A stretch of 20,754 bases of DNA. Origin: JAWLBR01 sp041687495. GTDB taxonomy: Bacteria > Bacillota > Limnochordia > DTU087 > JAAYGB01. How positions within the stretch are numbered: position 1 is the first letter of the stretch; each line of letters opens with the position of its first letter. The stretch spans positions 1 to 20,754 of the forward strand of contig JAWLBR010000053.1 of NCBI GenBank assembly GCA_041687495.1. Reading direction: 5' to 3'. The translations under genes were made by a program, and so were the position numbers. Positions 14,357 to 20,754 of the stretch are shown in pieces. The notes beneath the pieces were generated by a model. It had not been told where the DNA came from. It did no database searches and saw only the letters and a program-made list of their open reading frames with translations.

Positions 14357-16654
14357 TTACTTCTCCATAGCCAGCATAACATCCCTCCAGCTGACCACAG
14401 CCACCCCGGCGATGCCCACAGCTGTGCGCTTATCCCGATAGACTCTATCAACTACCTCGCCTTTAATTCTTTGATTCCCGCCTGTAGGACGGCATGAGGT
14501 AACTGTGAAACAAAGATGAAGGCCTTCACTAGGATCTGGACACCCCAAGGACTGCAGTTCCACCTCAGTGAGCAACTGTGGGTTACCCACCCTCTTGAAG
14601 ACTTCCGCATATTCTTTGTCCGCCCCAAACAGCACAACCACTTCCGCGTCTGCCAACGCTCCTGCAAGACCAGTGCTTGTAGGACCCGTGGAAATTTGAA
14701 CATTGTATCTAAGCAGTTTGTGGATCCATGCCCACTGAGCTTCGCTCTCGATCTTACCCAAAAGCACCCTCGTATCATCTGGCGGCTTCTCAAGGAACGA
14801 AGCATAAGGCGAGTAGACGTCAGCACGGTAGCTACTATGAACCTCTTTCACCCAGAACCGTTCCCTTTCATGCTCGGTTATTTGTGAAGCGGCATGACTG
14901 AGTACATCATCTATGAAGCGTCCTAAGACACCAGCACCACTGGGCTCGCCAAAATCACTGGGGCGTAGAGCGAACGCGCCAAGACCCGGAAGGATCTCGT
15001 GATACATCTCCCGGTGTTCATGCAAAATCCCAGGGTAGATGACGTACGCGCCAGACGAACGCCGAATCGCGTCCCGATACGCATGCATCTTGAGAATGTC
15101 CGCCCTTTTGGATCGGGTAACCGCGTAAGAGCTATCGTCTTCGCCCACGCCCTCCGCATCAGAGTTATCAGTTCGCAGAAAGCCAGTCAAGTCCTCGACC
15201 CGGTATTTGGCATCAAAGTGGATCCAGGTCTCATCCAGTTCATCTGCTGAGTACCCCGAGTGAGTAATTCTCAGAGAACAGTCAGGTCGCATTGCCCTAG
15301 TCCATGAGCCCGTGTACGCCTTGCTTGTACCAAACGTAAGGTTATACCACAGTTCCAGATGCAATCGGCGCCCGAATCGCTCTATCGATCCAGAAACTGC
15401 TCGCTGCTCGCCTCGCCGCAACCCGATATTCAGGCCATTGTCTTTAGCCTCCAGCAATTCTACAAGGTTAAACCCTTGGCCAGTAATTGCCGAGATAATC
15501 CTAGCTAACTGCAAAAATACCCAGAACTCATACAACGTGGCAACATCCCGCTGCCCAGCTCCATATACATCCTCGCCGCCGTCCCAAGACAGTCGCGCCG
15601 CTAATTCAGATTCTATATACGCCTGGAGGATATGCCGATAGCCCTCCCTTTTCTGCAGAACCTGATTAGCAATCGGAAATTGCTGCAAACGACCAACTTG
15701 AGCAAACAGGGATCTGGATAACCAGCTGTCCAAGTATCCGATAAGCTCTTCAGACTCCCGCAGTCCTCGGTGCACATAGCTACTTGCCGGCCGATTCCTC
15801 AAGGTCTCCTGGATGGAAACAACCAGGTCGCGCCAATGCTGCAGCACATACTTGATAAAACGATTAGGCACAGTATCGACAGTTTCCTCGGCGCGTCTCA
15901 CCGTAACTGTCAAAGGTAGCGAGCCAATTATATCGGGGACGCCTTCTCCCCATGGTACTCTGGGCCCAGGCCTCGTCAGCTGTCTAGATAGCGCCGTTCC
16001 CCTGGGAACGCCTTCTCCAGTCTTCCGTTCTTGTTCAACAGTAACCCACTCACGATGAGGGTAACCAACAATCTGATGCAAAGCCGCCTCAAAGGAGTCC
16101 CCAGTAATCAGGCTCTTGAGGAATGTAAAGCGTTGATACAATGTCGCCGCATCCCTGCTCTCGTCTATGCGAAACTTCGTCTCTGTGGGAGCAAAGCCTT
16201 GCATTAGGACTTCCGTAAATTCCTCAGAGATATCCTCTAGCATCCACCGGTAGTGCTTCATATAGTCGAGCTTGAGAGAGCGGACTTCGAAGGAAACTGT
16301 TCCCACAGGCTGACCATCTGCCAATACTGCTGACTGTAGCGTCCCAGTATAAAAGCCAGTACGCAGGCGCCCCCGATCGCCGTGGTGAGTATCTGGGACA
16401 AACACCTCTGTACGTTCCAGTGAAATTTGAGCTGACTCAGCTCCAGAGAGGGACACGACATATCGGTACTCATGAGCCTCTAAGAGTTGAATTGGCTCTT
16501 GGGCCTCCAACGAGGTATCCCAATCTCCCCGCAGTTCCAGGATTGGCGCTGGGCTGATTTGCTTATCTGAAGGCAGCAGGAATATGGATAGATCTCCAAC
16601 ATGCCGTCCCTGGAAGTCATAGATCCCTACGGTAACCTCGGTAACTGCTCCCAT
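14357..16654 (-). CDS. DUF2357 PD-(D/E)XK nuclease, McrC-like partner of the McrB-type ATPase
   Basis: This is a 765-residue protein. The N-terminal half, rich in beta strands, matches the DUF2357 layout. The nuclease core holds Glu376 in LYEFWVFLQL, Asp458 in RPDCSLRI and Asp481-Ala-Lys483 in WIHFDAKYRV, the classical D-(D/E)xK arrangement, followed by a helix with MHAYRDAIRR. A further C-terminal module (about 600-765) has a Rossmann-like VVVLFGADKEYAEVF strand and the end AVGIAGVAVVSWRDV. In this family it is the cutting subunit of McrBC-type modification-dependent restriction. The open frame reaches back to 16741, but the ATG at 16654 has GGAG 8 nt upstream and starts 5 nt after the ATPase stop, so the shorter form is chosen. 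All nuclease residues are present. Confidence 0.88.
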   Translation of the reverse strand: MGAVTEVTVGIYDFQGRHVGDLSIFLLPSDKQISPAPILELRGDWDTSLEAQEPIQLLEAHEYRYVVSLSGAESAQISLERTEVFVPDTHHGDRGRLRTGFYTGTLQSAVLADGQPVGTVSFEVRSLKLDYMKHYRWMLEDISEEFTEVLMQGFAPTETKFRIDESRDAATLYQRFTFLKSLITGDSFEAALHQIVGYPHREWVTVEQERKTGEGVPRGTALSRQLTRPGPRVPWGEGVPDIIGSLPLTVTVRRAEETVDTVPNRFIKYVLQHWRDLVVSIQETLRNRPASSYVHRGLRESEELIGYLDSWLSRSLFAQVGRLQQFPIANQVLQKREGYRHILQAYIESELAARLSWDGGEDVYGAGQRDVATLYEFWVFLQLARIISAITGQGFNLVELLEAKDNGLNIGLRRGEQRAVSGSIERFGRRLHLELWYNLTFGTSKAYTGSWTRAMRPDCSLRITHSGYSADELDETWIHFDAKYRVEDLTGFLRTDNSDAEGVGEDDSSYAVTRSKRADILKMHAYRDAIRRSSGAYVIYPGILHEHREMYHEILPGLGAFALRPSDFGEPSGAGVLGRFIDDVLSHAASQITEHERERFWVKEVHSSYRADVYSPYASFLEKPPDDTRVLLGKIESEAQWAWIHKLLRYNVQISTGPTSTGLAGALADAEVVVLFGADKEYAEVFKRVGNPQLLTEVELQSLGCPDPSEGLHLCFTVTSCRPTGGNQRIKGEVVDRVYRDKRTAVGIAGVAVVSWRDVMLAMEK

Positions 16655-16659
16655 CTTCG

Positions 16660-19191
16660 TCACTCCGCAAAACTGGCAAACTGATTCACCCGCAGATTGC
16701 GGGTCATTGCTCGGATCTTCCTGTAGGAGATAGGAAGCCACGCATCACCAACCCGGTAAGCCAAAGGGTCGAATTGGTCGATCTCTTGGTCATCATCCAT
16801 CGGCTGATGGAAACAGAATTTCCCAACTGCGGACAACACAGGTTCAAGCTGCCTTCGGCTCCCGTGGAGACGTGGCAGTATCTTCTGAATTACTTGAAGG
16901 TCAAGTGCATGCTGCACTTGGCTGTCTCCGGAGGATGCAAGTAGCGATGCAAATCGAATCGCTTCATAAAAGGTTCTGTGGCCAAATTCCAGACCGAACT
17001 CAGCGAGAATCCGGTGCAAGGAACGAAGGTAACCAACCAATATTTCTGAGTCCGGATGAGGATTCTCCAAATGCCAGTCACCATCTGCAGCTGCTCGAAG
17101 AAAGCCCGCAATCATCGGTTGTTCTGCTGCGCGGCACTGAATGGGGCGACGGATGTGTGCACTAAGCTCTGAAGTATCAACCCGAAACTCAATGGTGTTG
17201 GCTCTGTCGAGCACTTTCGGTGAGAACATGTATGTGGTCTCATCCACATTGACAGTACCAACGACAAACAGGTTCTTGGGGAATACTAGCTTGTCTTGCC
17301 CAGAACCTCTTGCTCGCCACTTCCCATCACCATCCCTCACCAAATTGGGAAGGATCGGCTTGTCAGATTCCATACCTGAAAGTGCATCAGCGAAATATCT
17401 TTCAACGTGCGCCAGATTCATCTCGTCTAGAATCAGGAGGTAAGGACTCGTTGGGTCGTTAGCTGCCAGCAGCATGAACTCCAGTGCTTCTGGCACCTGC
17501 CAGATGGGGGCACTCGCTTGAGCTGACTGCAAAGCATCCTCATAACCGAACAGTGACTCAGGACCAGTCCAATCTGGCCTAACCGACACAATCCGAAACC
17601 TCTGTCGTCCTAGCCACTCACCAAACTTGAGTGCTATCTGCGTCTTGCCGGAACCGGACAGACCAGTAAGGATGACAAAGCGCTTGGTAGCCAAACTGAC
17701 TACGAAGGAACGAACCACTTCAAAGTGACGGTCACCAAAAAAGATATGACTTGTCTGCAGAGCTTGTCCAAAATCCCCGACCACAGCCTGCAAGTCCATA
17801 GCATCATCTCCTATGGGATCAGTCGCATAGGATGGTCCGTCCTCTCTTAATTGTGCAGGCATTACCGCCTTCAATGCACGCCATTCTGAAGGCTCAAAAT
17901 GCGACTGTATCGCCTTCACAACAACCGAACGCAAACGTAGATCGATTATACATCGCTCTCGCCCGCCCTTGAACCCGGCTATGGTCCCAGTCAATTCGCC
18001 TTTATTCGGTGTACCACTACTTGCGAATGTAGATCCGTCTGAATTCAGTACTTCCCAGAAACCATCGGACGTAAGATGATAATATGGATAGTTGGGATTG
18101 GCTGCGTTAGCCCCGATGGCATTGGCGTACCGCTTGTAGTAATCCAGTAGCGGTGGTCCAAATGTTAGGGGGTGTCCAGCGGCAATAGCATCGACTGCTG
18201 CCAGAAGGAGTAAGGGCTTGTATGGCTTTACCTGGTTACTTGAAGTGTCTACACGAATGCTCCTGATTTCCGCGCAAAACTGCTCAAGCAGCGGTGGATC
18301 GATGACTCCACCTGCCGAAAGAACCTCAACGTCCTCTAAAGCCTCTAGGCCCCAGTCGGTTAACCAGTCCTTGAATCTGCGCGACACAGCAGTTGAGTCG
18401 ACTGGAGCACCACAGACTTTTTTCAGCGCCATGCGGATACCATACCCATCAAAACCCTCTGCATCACGCTCTTGACAACTCCAATACTTGTCCAGCGTCA
18501 TATGCAGGCATCCGGCGTACTCGGCCGGAGCAAACCATCCAGATATGGGATCGTACGCGAAATACTGCTGCGCTTGAACAGGAAAGGTGCCGACCTGACC
18601 TAGGCTTCGGATTTCCTCATGAAAACGCCTTACGTTGTCTGCCACCTGATCAATCGAGGTGACTAGTTGTGCACTGGCCTTCTGGGACACTGCATCCAGA
18701 ACAAACTTGGGCCAAGTGGTTGCAAAGGACGATACTACCTCGCGTAAAGCGTCAACCGAAAAGCGAAACAGATAGCCCATCTTCACCCGGCCATCAGCCT
18801 GTAATGGCCCACCGTCTATTGCAGTGACCAGGTTGGTTTCCTTTACGACCTGTAATGGTATTCTAGGCCCGAGTTCAACGTATTCGGCCCTCACTAATGT
18901 ACCGTCACGATCGGGATACTCTCTGGCGATCTCTGGTGGATTAGCCGCCGGGCGGGGCCCCTCGCGAACTTCACTGACGGCCACAACCTGCCCCTGCGAA
19001 TAATGCAGAACTATGTCCCCTACGCCAACTTCAGACATTGTCGCCCAATGATACGGTGTCGCTCCTCGCTTATCCTTCACAGGCGCCCACAAGAAGCCAC
19101 CCGTAGATTCCTCGGAATAGGTCTTGCCTTGATTCACCCACCAAACTTGCTGAGTTTGCTTTTTGTCACTATCAGAGACAGACATGTCCAC
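16660..19191 (-). CDS. McrB-like AAA+ ATPase with EVE-like and ScoMcrA SBD-like reader domains
   Basis: This is an 843-residue protein with four parts. (1) Residues 15-160 are EVE/PUA-like (WWVNQGKTYSEES, GGFLWAP, VGVGDIVLHYSQG). (2) Residues 161-295 are unrecognised. (3) Residues about 300-440 carry KPYKPLLLLAAVDAI and NPNYPYYHLTSDGFWEVL, patterns of the sulfur-binding domain of ScoMcrA. (4) Residues 480-770 are an McrB-type AAA+ motor with Walker A GLSGSGKT (510-517), Walker B LLILDEMN (Asp589/Glu590), a sensor in VGTVNVDE and an Arg finger candidate in LDR (Arg663). It would recognise modified DNA and drive the DUF2357 nuclease encoded next. The GTG at 19191 is preceded by GGTGG at 6 nt; an ATG two codons on is the alternative. 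The AAA and EVE calls are strong, the SBD call is by motif. Confidence 0.88.
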   Translation of the reverse strand: MDMSVSDSDKKQTQQVWWVNQGKTYSEESTGGFLWAPVKDKRGATPYHWATMSEVGVGDIVLHYSQGQVVAVSEVREGPRPAANPPEIAREYPDRDGTLVRAEYVELGPRIPLQVVKETNLVTAIDGGPLQADGRVKMGYLFRFSVDALREVVSSFATTWPKFVLDAVSQKASAQLVTSIDQVADNVRRFHEEIRSLGQVGTFPVQAQQYFAYDPISGWFAPAEYAGCLHMTLDKYWSCQERDAEGFDGYGIRMALKKVCGAPVDSTAVSRRFKDWLTDWGLEALEDVEVLSAGGVIDPPLLEQFCAEIRSIRVDTSSNQVKPYKPLLLLAAVDAIAAGHPLTFGPPLLDYYKRYANAIGANAANPNYPYYHLTSDGFWEVLNSDGSTFASSGTPNKGELTGTIAGFKGGRERCIIDLRLRSVVVKAIQSHFEPSEWRALKAVMPAQLREDGPSYATDPIGDDAMDLQAVVGDFGQALQTSHIFFGDRHFEVVRSFVVSLATKRFVILTGLSGSGKTQIALKFGEWLGRQRFRIVSVRPDWTGPESLFGYEDALQSAQASAPIWQVPEALEFMLLAANDPTSPYLLILDEMNLAHVERYFADALSGMESDKPILPNLVRDGDGKWRARGSGQDKLVFPKNLFVVGTVNVDETTYMFSPKVLDRANTIEFRVDTSELSAHIRRPIQCRAAEQPMIAGFLRAAADGDWHLENPHPDSEILVGYLRSLHRILAEFGLEFGHRTFYEAIRFASLLASSGDSQVQHALDLQVIQKILPRLHGSRRQLEPVLSAVGKFCFHQPMDDDQEIDQFDPLAYRVGDAWLPISYRKIRAMTRNLRVNQFASFAE
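16663..16666 (-). promoter_or_regulatory. Ribosome binding site deciding the DUF2357 nuclease start
   Basis: GGAG on the minus strand lies inside the last codons of the ATPase gene, 8 nt before the ATG at 16654. This places the nuclease start just after the ATPase stop and argues against the 29-residue longer form. Confidence 0.65.
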
Positions 19192-19393
19192 TCGTCACCA
19201 CCGCCTCGCCCTTTACCTGGTCGATGTCCTACGATTCGCACTCAACGCCACTCATACGTTTACGCCATTGCGCGACAACGTCGAAGTCTCCTAACAGACC
19301 TTTTTCGCTCCGAGCCCCTGCGTTCCGACTTTCTTCGTATCCCCTATTCACCTCTTAGCCTACATCTCCTCTTGTGATACAGTGCTGAAAGAA

Positions 19394-19420
19394 GTGACCA
19401 TCAGTTTGTGACAACCATCA
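19394..19420. repeat. Short direct repeat GTGAC..CCATCA upstream of the McrB-like gene
   Basis: GTGACCATCA (19394-19403) is followed by GTGACAACCATCA (19408-19420). The two copies differ by a 3-nt insertion. They lie about 200 bp upstream of the ATPase start, so they might be a regulator site, but the copies are short. Confidence 0.25.
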
Positions 19421-19586
19421 CCTCATCGCACTTGCAGAACACTCCACCAGCTATGGCTTCTTGAACTACAGTACTGCCAACGGTGTAATTCTATCCTTAA
19501 GGCGTACAACCTTGACTGTTCGGGACTAAGCAACCGATGCTTCACGGTGTAGGGATGTGCCCACATAAGAAAAAGGACATCTCCCT

Positions 19587-19623
19587 CTGGCATCTAGTTA
19601 TGACTTCTAGACTAGAATGCCAG
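19587..19623 (-). terminator. Inverted repeat, probable terminator of the beta-helix gene
   Basis: CTGGCATCTAGT (19587-19598) pairs with ACTAGAATGCCAG (19611-19623) over 12 bp with a single bulged base and a 12-nt loop. On the minus strand it lies about 45 nt past the beta-helix stop codon. A TTTTT run follows 10-15 nt further on, so the spacing is not ideal. Confidence 0.5.
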
Positions 19624-19668
19624 AAATGAGACGTCGCTATTGGTTGCATACAGGGTTCCTATTTGTGC

Positions 19669-20754
19669 TTATAGTTTGATCTTATCAGAAGATGATGCGA
19701 ACGGACCCGGGATAACATGAATACCGCGATGATTCCCGAAGAAGTCCGTGTCAAAGCGTATTGGTGTTCCATCGGCATTTTCAAAGTATGCTTCCGGTTC
19801 GAAGGCTTTGCCGAGAATTCCGGTGTGGATCATCCGATCGCCGAAATCCTTGATGTAATCATAGATATTTGTGCTCAGATAGTAATGACCGTCTTTCTCC
19901 ACCAGTTCTACTTCAACATTCTCATCGCTGTTTTCAACAAGCAGACCGTTCACTTCATTCTTCCAGGGTCTGGCACCGTTTAGATATACATTCCCTTCAC
20001 TCCAGATTGGCAGATGACCTGAATGAGCAGGTTCTAGAGCTCTCATGTTTGGACGCTGCGAAAAATCGAATTGTGCAATCCACTCATCATAGGTTGGGTA
20101 ATCATCGAAAACGTGCGTGCCGACGAGTCTGTTTTCCCGCCTGGCACCAGCGCCTTGGTCAGAGTAGGTCACATAGTCTTCAGAAGGCCATTTCTGGACA
20201 AAGATATTGTTATAGAACCGGTTGTCACCATGAAGAATGGTCATAAAGCCCATCACTTCCGTGCGGTGTGTTATGTGATATGGTGTATAGCGTGAACCTG
20301 TTCCCCCACCGACGCAGGTTAAGGCACCACAGATAAGATTGTGAACCATGGCCACGCCCTGCGTCGCAAAACGAAGGCTGGCGTCTGAAAGCAGAATATT
20401 GTTGTCGATTAATGTTGGACCATGGCTGACTTCTACAAATATATCCTGAGACATCATACTTCCAGGGAGATTTTTGGCATACGATGGCCGCTGGTTATCA
20501 TGCAGCAGGTTCTGGGTAATCCGTGTGCCCTGTGCTTCCCAGTCACACCAAATTCCCATCGTACAATGGTGGATATGGTTACGGCGCATGACCACATCAA
20601 TGGCCGCATGCATTTTGATCCCGGCAATTTCTGCTCCGCCAAGTTCCATCATATTGTTAATATGGTGAATGTGGTTGTCCTCAATGATACTAAACACACC
20701 GCCCATACGGCCAATAATGCCGCCCTGTTCACAATGGTGAATGTTACAGCGGCG
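19669..20754 (-). CDS. Right-handed beta-helix (pectate-lyase-fold) protein, partial C-terminal part
   Basis: The frame is open to the right window edge, so the N-terminus is missing; 361 residues are visible. The first part shows repeated beta-helix rungs with the motif NHIHH (IEDNHIHHINNM, RRNHIHHCTMGIW, TQNLLHDN, then IDNNILLSDAS and RFYNNIFVQKW), typical of parallel beta-helix polysaccharide-active enzymes. After about residue 220 comes a non-repetitive C-terminal region (ALEPAHSGHLPIWSEGNVYLNGARPW, ending GNHRGIHVIPGPF) seen in related glycan-active proteins. It probably acts on plant or bacterial polysaccharide, possibly outside the cell, but the signal peptide region is off the window. 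It is functionally unrelated to the defence genes and marks the right limit of the island. Confidence 0.85.
   Translation of the reverse strand, partial: RRCNIHHCEQGGIIGRMGGVFSIIEDNHIHHINNMMELGGAEIAGIKMHAAIDVVMRRNHIHHCTMGIWCDWEAQGTRITQNLLHDNQRPSYAKNLPGSMMSQDIFVEVSHGPTLIDNNILLSDASLRFATQGVAMVHNLICGALTCVGGGTGSRYTPYHITHRTEVMGFMTILHGDNRFYNNIFVQKWPSEDYVTYSDQGAGARRENRLVGTHVFDDYPTYDEWIAQFDFSQRPNMRALEPAHSGHLPIWSEGNVYLNGARPWKNEVNGLLVENSDENVEVELVEKDGHYYLSTNIYDYIKDFGDRMIHTGILGKAFEPEAYFENADGTPIRFDTDFFGNHRGIHVIPGPFASSSDKIKL

Larger units (their letters stand above)
19192..19668. other. Gene-free stretch right of the restriction genes
   Basis: This is 477 bp without a supportable gene. It separates the defence island from the beta-helix gene and must hold the promoter of the McrB-like gene. 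Seen in it: a pair of GTGAC..CCATCA direct repeats near 19394-19420 and an inverted repeat at 19587-19623. No clear -35/-10 pair could be fixed by eye. Confidence 0.5.

Noticed and set aside
16655..16741. Longer N-terminus for the DUF2357 nuclease from 16741
   Set aside because: It would overlap the ATPase gene by 82 nt without a ribosome binding site, whereas the ATG at 16654 has one with 8-nt spacing.
1..20754. CRISPR arrays, tRNA or rRNA genes and intact insertion sequences
   Set aside because: No regularly spaced repeats, tRNA-like cloverleaf, conserved rRNA stretch or paired terminal repeats around a transposase were seen on reading both strands.

Overview
The window looks like chromosomal DNA of a Gram-positive, Firmicutes-type (Bacillota) bacterium with mid-range GC. 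The clues are strong AGGAGG-like ribosome binding sites 5-9 nt before most starts, frequent GTG starts, and the kinds of families present. I cannot name a genus. Almost every gene lies on the minus strand; only a small PH-domain gene (1199-1627) is on the plus strand. No rRNA, tRNA, CRISPR array or intact insertion sequence was seen.

Left part (1-4571), housekeeping and accessory genes, read on the minus strand unless stated: a radical SAM protein of the SplB-like family cut by the window edge, a Nudix hydrolase, a PH-domain protein (+), an alpha/beta hydrolase of the acetyl-xylan-esterase-like group, a HAD phosphatase of the GmhB type with its zinc-binding cysteines, and a nucleotidyltransferase-fold protein.

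Centre (4909-13211), a complete four-gene Wadjet (JetABCD) plasmid-defence operon of the DUF2397/DUF2398/TIGR02680/DUF2399 kind. From the promoter side the order is jetA (kleisin-like), jetB (KITE-like), jetC (a 1395-residue SMC-like ATPase with Walker A, ABC signature and Walker B) and jetD (Toprim-type nuclease). The genes are tightly packed, with overlapping stop and start at jetB/jetC and a 1-nt gap at jetC/jetD. In this family the ABC proteins form a loop-extruding SMC complex and JetD cuts small circular DNA.

Right-centre (13650-19191), a McrBC-like modification-dependent restriction pair. The ATPase subunit has an N-terminal EVE-like reader, a middle domain resembling the phosphorothioate-DNA-binding SBD of ScoMcrA, and an McrB-type AAA+ motor. 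Its partner is a DUF2357 protein with a PD-(D/E)XK nuclease core. Just downstream lies a decayed gene of a NucS-like predicted nuclease family, with an in-frame stop, a frameshift and an apparent internal deletion. The two systems sit head to tail on one strand as a defence island of about 14 kb: one senses DNA shape and topology, the other probably senses DNA modification.

Right edge (19669-20754): the C-terminal part of a right-handed beta-helix (pectate-lyase-fold) protein, separated from the island by a 477-bp gene-free stretch that holds a strong inverted repeat.
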